Source: Pseudomonadota bacterium (GTDB lineage Bacteria > Desulfobacterota > Desulfovibrionia > Desulfovibrionales > Desulfovibrionaceae). Taken from it: 53,342 nt of DNA. The stretch covers positions 1-53,342 of the forward strand of contig JAHIUW010000019.1 of NCBI GenBank assembly GCA_018816865.1, read 5' to 3'. This document shows positions 1-7,929 of this stretch, one piece after another. Position 1 is the first letter of the stretch, and each line of letters starts with the position of its first letter. The notes beneath the pieces are model-generated. The model saw nothing but the letters and a program-made list of their open reading frames with translations, had not been told where the DNA came from and made no database searches. A program made the position numbers and the translations under genes.

Positions 1-114
1 GAAAAGTCGGTTCTCAGAGCTTGCGAAGCGACAATGGTCCTTCAGTTGAAAATTTTCAGGTCGAAAGTCGCCTGGATTTTCGAAAAATATGGTTGAAATT
101 TCGAGCCAACAACG

Positions 115-900
115 TTGGCAACACTTATTCACGGATTCAGGGGTGATATTCTGGCCGCTGCTAGTGGAGATAAAACATACCTTGTAAACCTTAAAACAGG
201 AAAAACCGAACACTGCTTTCCTGGTGGCGGCTGGCAGTATGGACAATTCAACTTTTCCCCCGATGGACGGTACTTCGCAGTCGGAACCTGCAAATCACGA
301 TCTTCGTTGCAACATACTGTGTATCAATATGATTTTTCTACAAGGACAATTTGTCGTGAGTTCTCAATCGAAGGAACAATCAGTCAACTCCGATTCTCTC
401 CTGATGGCCAAAAACTTCTAGTTTCAACCACAGATCCCGGAGGAATTGCCTACGAAACGAGACTTCATCTTTTCGATGCGGCAAGTGGTAAGGAGTTATT
501 CCAATGGGAAAGCGATGAAGGCATCGTTGATGTAGCCTTTTCGCCTGACAGCAAGGTCTTGGCTGTGGGTACTGCGGCAGGCGCACTCATACAAAATGGG
601 GAGGTCCGCCTGCTTGATGCGACCAATGGCGCTGAGAGAGACCGTTTCACATTGGACAACATTGTGCTTGATTTAGACATATCCCCAGATGGACAGCTTC
701 TTTCTGTCGTCTCAGGGACATACAGCCTGTGGAAAAAGAAAGCTATTTTATCTATATACAACACGAGTGAGCATCGGATTGTATATACTTTAGATTCGAA
801 AGAATTTTTCAATATGAACAGCTTTTCTCCTGATGGTCGTTTTATTGTTGTAGGCGGACGAGATGCTTCAGTACGTTTGCTTGAGTTCAACAAAAAATAA
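115..900 (+). CDS. WD40-like beta-propeller protein, possibly 5'-truncated
   Basis: Five blade signatures of the type FSPDG(x)nhhVhG recur along the 261 residues (near residues 48, 95, 144, 193 and 237), and an N-terminal stretch looks like a sixth blade, so a WD40-like propeller fold is well supported. Such proteins usually serve as scaffolds; no partner or catalytic domain is visible. The only in-frame start after the upstream stop (94-96) is TTG at 115. It has no clear ribosome binding site, and a full propeller usually has seven blades, so the gene may have lost its 5' end. The coding region is much richer in A and T than the genes after 1418, which suggests horizontally acquired DNA. Confidence 0.65.
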   Translation: MATLIHGFRGDILAAASGDKTYLVNLKTGKTEHCFPGGGWQYGQFNFSPDGRYFAVGTCKSRSSLQHTVYQYDFSTRTICREFSIEGTISQLRFSPDGQKLLVSTTDPGGIAYETRLHLFDAASGKELFQWESDEGIVDVAFSPDSKVLAVGTAAGALIQNGEVRLLDATNGAERDRFTLDNIVLDLDISPDGQLLSVVSGTYSLWKKKAILSIYNTSEHRIVYTLDSKEFFNMNSFSPDGRFIVVGGRDASVRLLEFNKK

Positions 901-1156
901 ACGGTACATCCAGCATATCATGCTTGAGATGGATGAGCATTTATTAAAGACTAAAATACACTTTCCTAAATGCTCGCGTCTAGTAAGATGTAGAACTGAA
1001 ATTCTATTTAATCTTAGCATGTTTAAACTGTCTATTTTTGCTACAACTAACTATATACTAGCAAACAACAAAGTTATTTAAACCGCTCAAAAAAACCGTG
1101 GCCGATAACCTGTATGCCGCAGGATAGTCTTCGAGCCATACGGATACAGAGAGCAG

Positions 1157-1187
1157 CGATGTATATGCCACTACATGAGGGTCCGGC
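1157..1187. repeat. Hairpin repeat copy A
   Basis: Starts CGATGTATAT and continues to TACATGAGGGTCCGGC. ATGTA pairs with TACAT, and the 3' side matches copy B at 1344-1376. A flanking TGCCGCA near 1116 can pair with TGCGGCA near 1193, followed by a T-run inside the region. Function unknown. Confidence 0.4.
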
Positions 1188-1343
1188 TTTTTTGCGGCAC
1201 ACCTAGGGCGTAAGTGAGTTGTAAGCTCAATGACTCGCTAACAACTCACTCAACAAAGCTAGCTAAAAAAATTCTTATTCAACCCCAGCCCTCGTGGGGC
1301 GTTCCAGAGGGGTTGAGTGCTAGGCGCGAGGGCTGGCCAGGAC

Positions 1344-1376
1344 CGATGTGTATTGAGGCATACATGAGGGACTGGC
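1344..1376. repeat. Hairpin repeat copy B
   Basis: Starts CGATGTGTAT and ends ATACATGAGGGACTGGC, an imperfect copy of 1157-1187 that keeps the hairpin (GTGTAT pairs with ATACAT, with one G-T). It sits inside a larger dyad formed by CTGGCCAG at 1333 and 1372. Function unknown. Confidence 0.4.
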
Positions 1377-1417
1377 CAGCGCGAAGCAACACCGCAATCA
1401 GCCCCTTTGGGACGGTC

Positions 1418-2230
1418 CTACCCCAAAGCCACGTCCAGACTCATCATAACCGTGAACCCCAGGATCACGCCCATGGTCGCCCAATCGCCGTTGCCCGAGG
1501 ACTGTGACTCGGGGATGACCTCCTCCACGGTGACGAAGATCATGGCCCCGGCGGCAAAGGCCAGGGCATAGGGCAGCATCGGTCGGGCCAGCAGCACCGC
1601 CGCCGCGCCGATCACGCCCGCAATGGGTTCAACGATGCCCGAGGCCTGGCCATACATGAAGGCCTTGGTGCGGCTCATGCCGTCGCGCCGCAGAGGCACG
1701 GAGACCGCCGTGCCCTCCGGGAAATTCTGGATGCCGATGCCCAGCGCCAGGGTCATGGCCCCGGCCAGGGTGGCCGAATCCAGGCCCGCGGCCACGGCTC
1801 CGAAGGCCACGCCCACGGCCAGCCCTTCGGGGATATTGTGCAGGGTGATGGCGATCACCAGCAGCGTACTGCGCTTCCAGTCCGTGGGCAGGCCCTCGGC
1901 CTCGCTGCGCGGGGCGTTCAAGTGCAAGTGGGGCAGGAACATGTCCACCACACGCAGAAACACGGCCCCCGCCACAAAACCCACGGCGGCGGGCACAAAG
2001 GACCAGGTGCCCAGGCCGCTGCTCATCTCGATGGCCGGTGCCAACAGCGACCAATAGCTGGCGGCGATCATCACGCCCGCGGCAAAGCCGAGCATCACGT
2101 CCAGGGTCAGCTTGCTGACGTTCTTGGTCAGAAACACGACCGCCGCACCCGCGGCGGTCAGGCCCCAGGTGAAGCACGTCGCCAAAAACGCTTGGAGGAT
2201 GGGGCTCATTTCCTTGAAGGCTTCCAACAT
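1418..2230 (-). CDS. ZIP family divalent metal transporter
   Basis: A 270-aa polytopic inner-membrane protein of the ZIP (GufA/ZupT-like) family, which imports zinc and related divalent cations. The two metal-site motifs are present: HNIPEG at 131-136 in one helix and QNFPEG at 168-173 in the next, with VEEVIPES at 235-242 in a late helix. About eight hydrophobic segments fit the family. The ATG at 2230 is preceded by AGGGAG at good spacing. It is transcribed away from lutABC across a 148-bp intergenic region. No metal regulator is adjacent, so the exact metal cannot be told from sequence. Confidence 0.88.
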   Translation of the reverse strand: MLEAFKEMSPILQAFLATCFTWGLTAAGAAVVFLTKNVSKLTLDVMLGFAAGVMIAASYWSLLAPAIEMSSGLGTWSFVPAAVGFVAGAVFLRVVDMFLPHLHLNAPRSEAEGLPTDWKRSTLLVIAITLHNIPEGLAVGVAFGAVAAGLDSATLAGAMTLALGIGIQNFPEGTAVSVPLRRDGMSRTKAFMYGQASGIVEPIAGVIGAAAVLLARPMLPYALAFAAGAMIFVTVEEVIPESQSSGNGDWATMGVILGFTVMMSLDVALG

Positions 2231-2332
2231 GGCAATCTCCCTGAAATTTTCGATTACAAGCGAAGTATACCGATTTTTTCCAGCGGGTCCAGAACGCTGC
2301 AGATCGTCCCTGCCGGGTCGCCCCCCAAGCCA

Positions 2333-2360
2333 TTGACATGGCAGCTGAAGCGGTCATAAT
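2333..2360 (+). promoter_or_regulatory. Sigma-70-type promoter of lutABC
   Basis: TTGACA at 2333-2338 (6/6 to consensus), a 16-bp spacer and CATAAT at 2355-2360 (5/6), 18 bp before the lutA start codon. The implied leader is only about a dozen bases but still holds the GGAGA ribosome binding site. This is the strongest promoter match seen in the window. Confidence 0.7.
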
Positions 2361-2378
2361 CGGCGCCTTGGAGAAACT

Positions 2379-3110
2379 ATGCCAACCGTCGATCTATTCA
2401 TCCCCTGTCTTGTGGACCAGTTCCTGCCCGAGGTGGCCGAGGCCTGCGCCAATGTCCTGACGCGCCTGGGCGTGACCCTGCGCCTGCCAAGCGGCCAGAC
2501 CTGCTGCGGCCAGCCCGTCTACAAGGCGGGACGCTTTCCCGAGGCCCGCGACATCGCCCGCCGCCATCTGGCCCTGTTCGAAGGGGCCGAGGCCGTGGTG
2601 GCCCCCTCCGGGTCCTGCGTGCACATGATGCGCCACGGCTACCCCGAGCTGTTCGAGGGCGAGCCCGGAATGCGCGAACGCGCCCGGGCCCTGGGCCAGC
2701 GGACCTATGAATTCTGCGAATATCTGGTGGACGTGCTGGGCGTGAGCGACGTGCACGCCAACTACGTGGCCCGCGCCGTGTATCACGATTCCTGCCAGGT
2801 GGGCCGCAGCCTGGGGGTCAAGGCCCAGCCCCGGGCGCTGCTGGACGCCGTGGGCGGACTGACCCGCGTGGAACTGGAATTTCCCGAGGACTGCTGCGGC
2901 TTCGGCGGACCCTTCGCCGTGCAGCACGCGGCCGTGTCCGAGGCCATTCTGGAAGACAAGATCGACGACATCCTCTCCTCCCGGGCCGACATCGTGGTCA
3001 CGGCGGAGCCCAGTTGTCTGTTGAACATCCGGGGCGGACTGCAGAAATTAAAGGCCAAGCAGCCCGTGCTGCACATCGCCCAGGTCCTGGACTCGGGGGT
3101 GGGCGCATGA
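2379..3110 (+). CDS. lutA: Lactate utilization protein A, CCG-domain Fe-S oxidoreductase subunit
   Basis: A 243-aa protein with the two cysteine-rich CCG domains of the LutA/YkgE family: TCCGQP at 41-46 with a partner Cys80 (SGSC), and DCCGFGG at 171-177 with Cys213. These bind iron-sulfur clusters in the LutABC complex, which oxidises L-lactate to pyruvate in many bacteria. The start has GGAGA eight bases upstream. Its stop overlaps the lutB start (ATGA), so the three lut genes form one operon behind the 2333 promoter. In a sulfate reducer this complex would feed lactate electrons into central metabolism. No lactate permease lies in the window. Confidence 0.92.
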   Translation: MPTVDLFIPCLVDQFLPEVAEACANVLTRLGVTLRLPSGQTCCGQPVYKAGRFPEARDIARRHLALFEGAEAVVAPSGSCVHMMRHGYPELFEGEPGMRERARALGQRTYEFCEYLVDVLGVSDVHANYVARAVYHDSCQVGRSLGVKAQPRALLDAVGGLTRVELEFPEDCCGFGGPFAVQHAAVSEAILEDKIDDILSSRADIVVTAEPSCLLNIRGGLQKLKAKQPVLHIAQVLDSGVGA

Positions 3111-4534
3111 AGATGACCGGCCCCTTCCACACCCGCTGCGAACAGGCCGTGGCCAACGCCACCCTGCGCAAGACCCTGAAGAACGCCGCCCAAATCTTCC
3201 GCCAGAGCCGGGCCGAGGGCCTGGGCACCCTGGCCGACCCCGAGGCCGCCTGCGACCGCGCCGCAGAGGCCAAACGCCGCAGCCTGGAGAACCTGCCCGC
3301 CATCCTGGAACTGCTGGAGCAGAACGTCATCGCCGCGGGCGGGCACGTGCACTGGGCCAGGACCGGGGCCGAGGCCAACCGCATCGTGGCCGACATCGCC
3401 CGGGCCGAGGGTGTGCGCTCCGTGGTCAAGGGCAAGTCCATGATCACCGAGGAGACCGGGCTGAACCAGCTGCTCAAGGATCAGGGCATCGAGGTCAACG
3501 AGACCGATCTTGGAGAATGGATCGTGCAGTTGGCGGGCGAGAAGCCCTCGCACATCGTGGCCCCCGCCCTGCACAAGAACCGCCACGAGGTCTCCCAGCT
3601 GTTCCACGAGCACCTGGGCGAACCCATCACCGACGACATCCCCACCCTGACCCTCATGGCGCGGCGCGCCCTGCGCGAGAAATTCCTGGTCGCCGAGATG
3701 GGCATCACCGGTGCCAACATCCTGGTGGCCGAGACGGGCTCCGTGCTGCTTATCGAGAACGAGGGCAACATCCGCATGAGCACCACCCTCCCCCGGGTGC
3801 ATGTGGCCGTGGCCAGCCTGGAAAAGGCCGTGCAGACCCTGGAGGACGCCGCCGCGATCCTGGCCGTGCTGCCGCGCTCGTGCACCGGACAGGTGCTCTC
3901 GTCCTACACCACCGTGATCACCGGCCCGCGCCGGGCAGGGGAACGGGACGGGGCCCAAGTCTTCCATCTGGTGCTGCTGGACAACGGCCGCTCCAGGATC
4001 CTGGCCGACCCCGAGATGCGCTCCATCCTGCACTGCATCCGCTGCGGGGCCTGCTTCAATTTCTGCCCGGCTTACACCCGCGTGGGCGGGCTGGCCTACC
4101 CCGGCACCTATTCCGGCCCCATGGGCTCGATCCTCGCGCCGCTCTTGGCCGAGGCCCAGGGCAAGGCCAACCCCTTTGCGGCCTTCCCCTATTTCTGCAC
4201 CACCTGCGGGGCCTGCCGCGACGCCTGTCCGGTGCGCATCGACCACCCGCGCCTGCTGATGAAGCTGCGCGCGCGCCACGCCGACACCGAATCGCCCCTG
4301 CCCGCCCTGGCGGCGGCGGCCTTTGCCCGACTCTCGGCCAGCCCCCGGACCTGGAAGATGGCCGCCGGCGTGGCCCGCACCCTGGACCCCGAGCTGAAGC
4401 TGGCCTGCCGCATGCCCGGCATCGGCAAGGCCCTGTCCCTGTGGGCGCGCAAACGCCGCCTACCGCGCCTGAAGCAGCCCTTTGCCGCCCGTTGGGCCGA
4501 CCGCAGCCAGACACAGCCCGGAGGACGAGCATGA
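3107..4534 (+). CDS. lutB: Lactate utilization protein B, LUD domain plus two 4Fe-4S clusters
   Basis: A 475-aa LutB/YkgF-type protein. The N-terminal LUD domain (about 70-300) carries conserved KGKSMITEE near 108-116 and a Gly/Asn-rich core near 199-230. The C-terminal half has two CxxCxxCxxxC ferredoxin motifs: Cys310/313/316/320 and Cys364/367/370/374. It is the electron-transfer core of the lactate-oxidising LutABC complex. The frame is open further upstream, but the ATG at 3107 overlaps the lutA stop by four bases, matches the family's N-terminus and is the right start. The next gene again overlaps by ATGA. Confidence 0.93.
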   Translation: MKMTGPFHTRCEQAVANATLRKTLKNAAQIFRQSRAEGLGTLADPEAACDRAAEAKRRSLENLPAILELLEQNVIAAGGHVHWARTGAEANRIVADIARAEGVRSVVKGKSMITEETGLNQLLKDQGIEVNETDLGEWIVQLAGEKPSHIVAPALHKNRHEVSQLFHEHLGEPITDDIPTLTLMARRALREKFLVAEMGITGANILVAETGSVLLIENEGNIRMSTTLPRVHVAVASLEKAVQTLEDAAAILAVLPRSCTGQVLSSYTTVITGPRRAGERDGAQVFHLVLLDNGRSRILADPEMRSILHCIRCGACFNFCPAYTRVGGLAYPGTYSGPMGSILAPLLAEAQGKANPFAAFPYFCTTCGACRDACPVRIDHPRLLMKLRARHADTESPLPALAAAAFARLSASPRTWKMAAGVARTLDPELKLACRMPGIGKALSLWARKRRLPRLKQPFAARWADRSQTQPGGRA

Positions 4535-5178
4535 GCGCCCGCGAAGATATCCTGGACGGCCTGCGCCAAACCTTGGGCCATGGCGACTGCCCAGACCGGC
4601 CCCATGCCAAGGCCAAGGCCCATGGCAAGGACGATTGGGCGCTGTTGCGCGAACGCGCCGAACTGCGAGGGGTGCGCTACATCCCCGCCAAGGACCTGGA
4701 GGCCGCCCGAGGCGAACTCACGGTCCTGCTCACGGAGTTGGGGGCCACGTCAGCGCTGGTCTGGGAGCACCATGACCTGGACGCCTTGGGGCTGGCCGAG
4801 ATTCTGGCGGAACTGAAGATCAAGGTCATCCCCCATGATGCGCCCCTGGACCAGCGCGCAGGCGCGGACGTGGGCATCACCAGCTCCCAGGCCGTGCTGC
4901 CCGAATCCGGTTCGGTCATCGTCAGCGCAGGTCCCGGCACCCCACGCCAGACCTCGCTGCTACCGCCGGTGCACATCGCCCTGGCCCTGCCCGGACGCGC
5001 CGTGCCCACCATCACGGACCTGCCGGCCTTCATCCGTTCGCAGGTCCGGCCGGACGGATTTTTGCCTTCGGCCCTGCATATCATCACCGGGCCCAGCTCC
5101 ACCGCGGATATCGAGAAGATCGTGGTCAAGGGCGTGCACGGCCCCACTGTCTGCGCGATGATCGCCGTGGAGGGCTAG
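4531..5178 (+). CDS. lutC: Lactate utilization protein C, LUD domain
   Basis: A 215-aa protein with a single LUD domain (YkgG/LutC type). The core GITSSQAVLPESGSV near 111-125 and the C-terminal HIITGPSSTADIE region are characteristic. It has no cysteine cluster, as expected for LutC, and probably completes the lactate oxidation complex. The start is the ATG that overlaps the lutB stop by four bases; open frame further upstream runs across lutB and is not coding. A strong terminator follows at 5221. Confidence 0.92.
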   Translation: MSAREDILDGLRQTLGHGDCPDRPHAKAKAHGKDDWALLRERAELRGVRYIPAKDLEAARGELTVLLTELGATSALVWEHHDLDALGLAEILAELKIKVIPHDAPLDQRAGADVGITSSQAVLPESGSVIVSAGPGTPRQTSLLPPVHIALALPGRAVPTITDLPAFIRSQVRPDGFLPSALHIITGPSSTADIEKIVVKGVHGPTVCAMIAVEG

Positions 5179-5220
5179 AGAAAAGTTTTTGAATTGTTGT
5201 CCCTCGCGCACACAACGCAA

Positions 5221-5255
5221 AGCCGGGCATTCCATGCGGAACGCCCGGCTTTTTT
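5221..5255 (+). terminator. Rho-independent terminator of lutABC
   Basis: AGCCGGGC pairs with GCCCGGCT, extended by TTCC/GGAA past one mismatch, with an ATGC loop, followed by six Ts. It lies between the convergent ends of lutC and the autotransporter gene. Confidence 0.85.
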
Positions 5256-5272
5256 GTCGGATTTAGCCCGGC

Positions 5273-7492
5273 CTACCAGAGCTGATAAGTAAAGCCCACG
5301 GAGGCGGTGAGGTCGGAGACGGAGTCGTCGTCGCAGCCCATGGCCGCCCCGAGGCTGGCATTGGCCGTCATGCGCTCGGAAAGCTGCCAGCTTGCGCCCA
5401 CGCCCAGGTCGGCCCAGTCCTGGTCCAGCTTCGACCCGGCATAGCTGAACGCGCCCAGGCCGGTGGTGGTGCCGCCCATGGCCGAGGAGGTATCCTCGAA
5501 GCGATGGTCCCAGGCCGCCCAGACCCAGGTGCCCACCTTGTCGAACAGGGCCACGTCGGCCCGCAGACCCGTGCGGATGGAGTTGGACTCCTCATTGCGG
5601 GAGTCGAAACTGGCCGGGAAGGGCCCGTCGGACTCGGTATAGCTGTCGATATGCACGGACTGCCACGTGTATTCGCCAAAGGGCGTCAGGGCCAGGGTCT
5701 CGTTCACGTCCTTGGTCCACTGGACGCGACCGGACAGGCCAAAGACCTCCGCATCCGCGTTGCCGCTGGAGGTGGCAGAGCCCGCGCCGTTCATGTAGCC
5801 GCGCGTCAGTTCCAGGTCCACGGTCTGCCACAGGGCGGACACGCTGAATTCCAGGCCGGTGCCTTGGGGGCTGTACACGGCGAACACGCCGGGGCCCAGG
5901 GCCTCGATGCGCTGGCTGCCGGTGTAGTCGGTGTCCAACTCACGCGAATCGCCGAACACGCCGCCGCCGAAACTCCACTCGCCACCGTTGTGCCAGGTCA
6001 GGCCCAGGCCGCCATGCAGGCCGAAGTCGCCGCCGTCCAACTCGGTATTCGTGCCCAGGGAGCCGATGCCCCACAGCTCCAGAGTGCCGGTCATCTCGTC
6101 ACCGCTGGACAAGCCGGATTCGTTTCCGGACCGGGCGCCCGTATCCGGGCCTGCACCTGGGCCTGCACCCGTTCCCGCACCTGGTCCGGCCACGGCGAAA
6201 TGCGAGCCCATGCCCTGGGCCACGCCGCCCAGGCGGCTCATGGACAACTGGCCCATGCTGGACACCGCCGGGCCCACCTGGCCCATGGTCGCCAGGGATT
6301 GGTACAGAGACTCGGTGGTGGTCAACCCGGCCACACCGCCCGAGATTCTGGCGATATACACTGGCCCGCCGTGGGTGTCGGCGCCGACGATGATGGTGCC
6401 GTCGCCGCTGACGCCAGAGGCTTCTTCCAGGACCCAGCCCGTCAGGTCCACTCCTCCGGCTGCCAGCAGGCTGGCCAGCGTGACCATGCCGGAACTCTCG
6501 GTCCAGTAAAAGGCATGACTGTCGCCGCCATCGTCATAGCTTTTTCCCACCACCACGGAACCATTCGTGGACACAGCAATGGCCTGGGACCACTTGCTGA
6601 CGCTGCTCAGAAAGCCAAGGCCAGCCATGGAGCCGCCACTGGCGGAGCCGTCGCTGACCCAGCGGAAGGCCTGAACGTTGTCGTCGCTATCATAGCTGTA
6701 GCCCACCACCACGGAGCCGTCGGAGGACACGCCATAGGCATGGGAAACTGTATAAGTTCCGGAGGTGTCCAGAAAACCCAGGGAGGCCATGGTGCCCCCG
6801 GTCGCCGTACCGTCGCTGACCCAGCGGAAGGCTTCATAATTCGAATAACCGCTATCATAGCAATCGCCCACCACCACTAAACCGTCCGCGGACACGGCGT
6901 TCGCGCCGGAACGATCATGCCCGCCCAAGGTGCCGAGGTCGGTCATCACGCCCGAGCTTTCGGTCCAGCGAAAGGCCCTTCTGTTATCGGCGCTGTCGCT
7001 GCTGTCGCCCACCACGACGGAGCCGTTTGCGGACACACCTGTGGCGCTGGAATATTTGTAGGTCGTATCCAAAAAGCCGAGGCCGGTCATGGTGCCCCCG
7101 GACCAGCGGAAGGCCTGAGTCTTGTTGTCGCTATCACTGCTGTCCCCCACCACCACGGAACCGTCCGCGGACACACCATAAGCTCGGGAAAATTCATAAG
7201 TTCCGGTGGTGTCCAAAAAGCCCAGGCCGGTCAGGGTGCCATCGCTCCAGAGAGCGGCCTCATTGGAAACGTAGCCCACCACCGTGGTCCCGTCCGCCGA
7301 AACATTGCCAAACCCTGTTGCCAACAAATAGGTGCCGCCGTCGCTCGTCCAAGCAACCGAGTCGGCACAGCGGGCCGGGGAGGGAGCCAGGGCCAGACAC
7401 AGGCCCAACAGCACAAGCGGCAGGGGCAACATCAAGAACCGCACGAAACGGCGGGACGGAAAGGAAAACAGCGAACGGATGACGGGGCGCAT
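5273..7492 (-). CDS. HAF-repeat autotransporter (type V secreted surface protein)
   Basis: A 739-aa protein with three parts. Residues 1-42 are a long signal peptide with an Arg-rich start. Residues 62-370 hold about seven imperfect repeats built on S(A/S)DGSVVVG followed by AFRW and GLGFLD, matching the HAF extracellular repeat family. After a Gly/Ala/Pro linker near 436-452, residues 468-739 form an autotransporter beta-barrel ending in the aromatic YQLW. The barrel should insert in the outer membrane and display the repeat domain. The frame extends to 7621, but ATG 7492 has an excellent AGGAGG seven bases upstream and starts the signal peptide. A 41-bp palindrome and a LuxR regulator lie upstream. 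The ligand is unknown. Confidence 0.85.
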   Translation of the reverse strand: MRPVIRSLFSFPSRRFVRFLMLPLPLVLLGLCLALAPSPARCADSVAWTSDGGTYLLATGFGNVSADGTTVVGYVSNEAALWSDGTLTGLGFLDTTGTYEFSRAYGVSADGSVVVGDSSDSDNKTQAFRWSGGTMTGLGFLDTTYKYSSATGVSANGSVVVGDSSDSADNRRAFRWTESSGVMTDLGTLGGHDRSGANAVSADGLVVVGDCYDSGYSNYEAFRWVSDGTATGGTMASLGFLDTSGTYTVSHAYGVSSDGSVVVGYSYDSDDNVQAFRWVSDGSASGGSMAGLGFLSSVSKWSQAIAVSTNGSVVVGKSYDDGGDSHAFYWTESSGMVTLASLLAAGGVDLTGWVLEEASGVSGDGTIIVGADTHGGPVYIARISGGVAGLTTTESLYQSLATMGQVGPAVSSMGQLSMSRLGGVAQGMGSHFAVAGPGAGTGAGPGAGPDTGARSGNESGLSSGDEMTGTLELWGIGSLGTNTELDGGDFGLHGGLGLTWHNGGEWSFGGGVFGDSRELDTDYTGSQRIEALGPGVFAVYSPQGTGLEFSVSALWQTVDLELTRGYMNGAGSATSSGNADAEVFGLSGRVQWTKDVNETLALTPFGEYTWQSVHIDSYTESDGPFPASFDSRNEESNSIRTGLRADVALFDKVGTWVWAAWDHRFEDTSSAMGGTTTGLGAFSYAGSKLDQDWADLGVGASWQLSERMTANASLGAAMGCDDDSVSDLTASVGFTYQLW
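6380..7310. repeat. Coding tandem repeats (HAF units)
   Basis: About seven units of roughly 130-160 bp encode the repeated S(A/S)DGSVVVG-AFRW-GLGFLD pattern of the autotransporter passenger. Neighbouring units share long near-identical DNA stretches (for example the segments encoding GLGFLDT), so copy number could change by recombination. Confidence 0.6.
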
Positions 7493-7663
7493 GGGGAAAC
7501 CTCCTGGGGTGAGTCGCCGCGCCGGAACGATCCCCCACGGCGCGAACAAGAAATTCAGTTTGATGGCGGCGAACACGAACAACCGTGAGCCACCGTTTTT
7601 TCTCGATCGATGCCAGGCCAAGACCGCCCGGGACAGCTATCAACCGCTCCTAGCCCATGATTT

Positions 7664-7704
7664 TTTAGCGCGCACTATCACCCTGGGTGATAGTGCGCGC
7701 TAAA
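7664..7704. repeat. 41-bp perfect palindrome (20-bp arms, 1-base centre)
   Basis: The arm at 7664-7683 (TTTAGCGCGCACTATCACCC) is exactly complementary to 7685-7704 around a single T. Neither side is followed by a T-run in the right orientation, so it is not an ordinary terminator. It lies about 170 bp upstream of the autotransporter start and just past the end of the LuxR-type gene. It may be an operator or the footprint of a mobile element. Confidence 0.75.
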
Positions 7705-7840
7705 CATCTGTTATTTCTTGTGATTGTATTTTGTTTTTATGATCGCGCGCAGCGAGCGCCCCGCTCACGCACCCCCGGCCGGGGACAGGACGGCATGCCG
7801 CCGTGGAGGAGGCGGGGGCCTCGCCCCCCTGCGGCAACGA

Positions 7841-7878
7841 AGAAAGAAAACGGCGCCGGAGAAGCTCCGGCGCCGTTC
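7841..7878 (-). terminator. Rho-independent terminator of the LuxR-type regulator
   Basis: A perfect 13-bp stem, 7849-7861 with 7865-7877 and an AAG loop, is followed on the minus strand by TTTTCTTTCTT. It ends the regulator transcript and so separates it from the autotransporter gene. Confidence 0.85.
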
Positions 7879-7929
7879 GATCCAGCGAGATGTGCCAAAA
7901 TGCGGGCCCGACCGGGCCCGCCCGAAGCG

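Larger units (their letters stand above)
901..1417. other. AT-rich to GC-rich junction without a gene; small inverted repeats
   Basis: No convincing gene. Composition changes from AT-rich to GC-rich near 1280. Visible structures: GTGAGTTGT/ACAACTCAC arms around 1214-1250; a perfect 10-bp inverted repeat, 1285-1294 with 1327-1336; CTGGCCAG at 1333-1340 and again at 1372-1379; and two similar small hairpins at 1157-1187 and 1344-1376. This may be the edge of an integrated element or a structured transcript end of the minus-strand ZIP gene. Neither is proven. Confidence 0.4.

Noticed and set aside
3-146. Frame open from the left edge, containing an SDNGP-like string that recalls transposases
   Set aside because: Only 47 codons with no further similarity; it could be the tail of an upstream gene but cannot be supported.
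2783-4279. Long open frame antisense to lutA/lutB (498 codons)
   Set aside because: Composition is His/Gly/Ala-rich nonsense typical of the reverse frame of GC-rich genes; the plus-strand Lut proteins are unmistakable.
5504-6880. 458-codon frame antisense to the autotransporter
   Set aside because: His/Gly/Ala-rich mirror of the repeat region; the minus-strand signal peptide, repeats and barrel are coherent.
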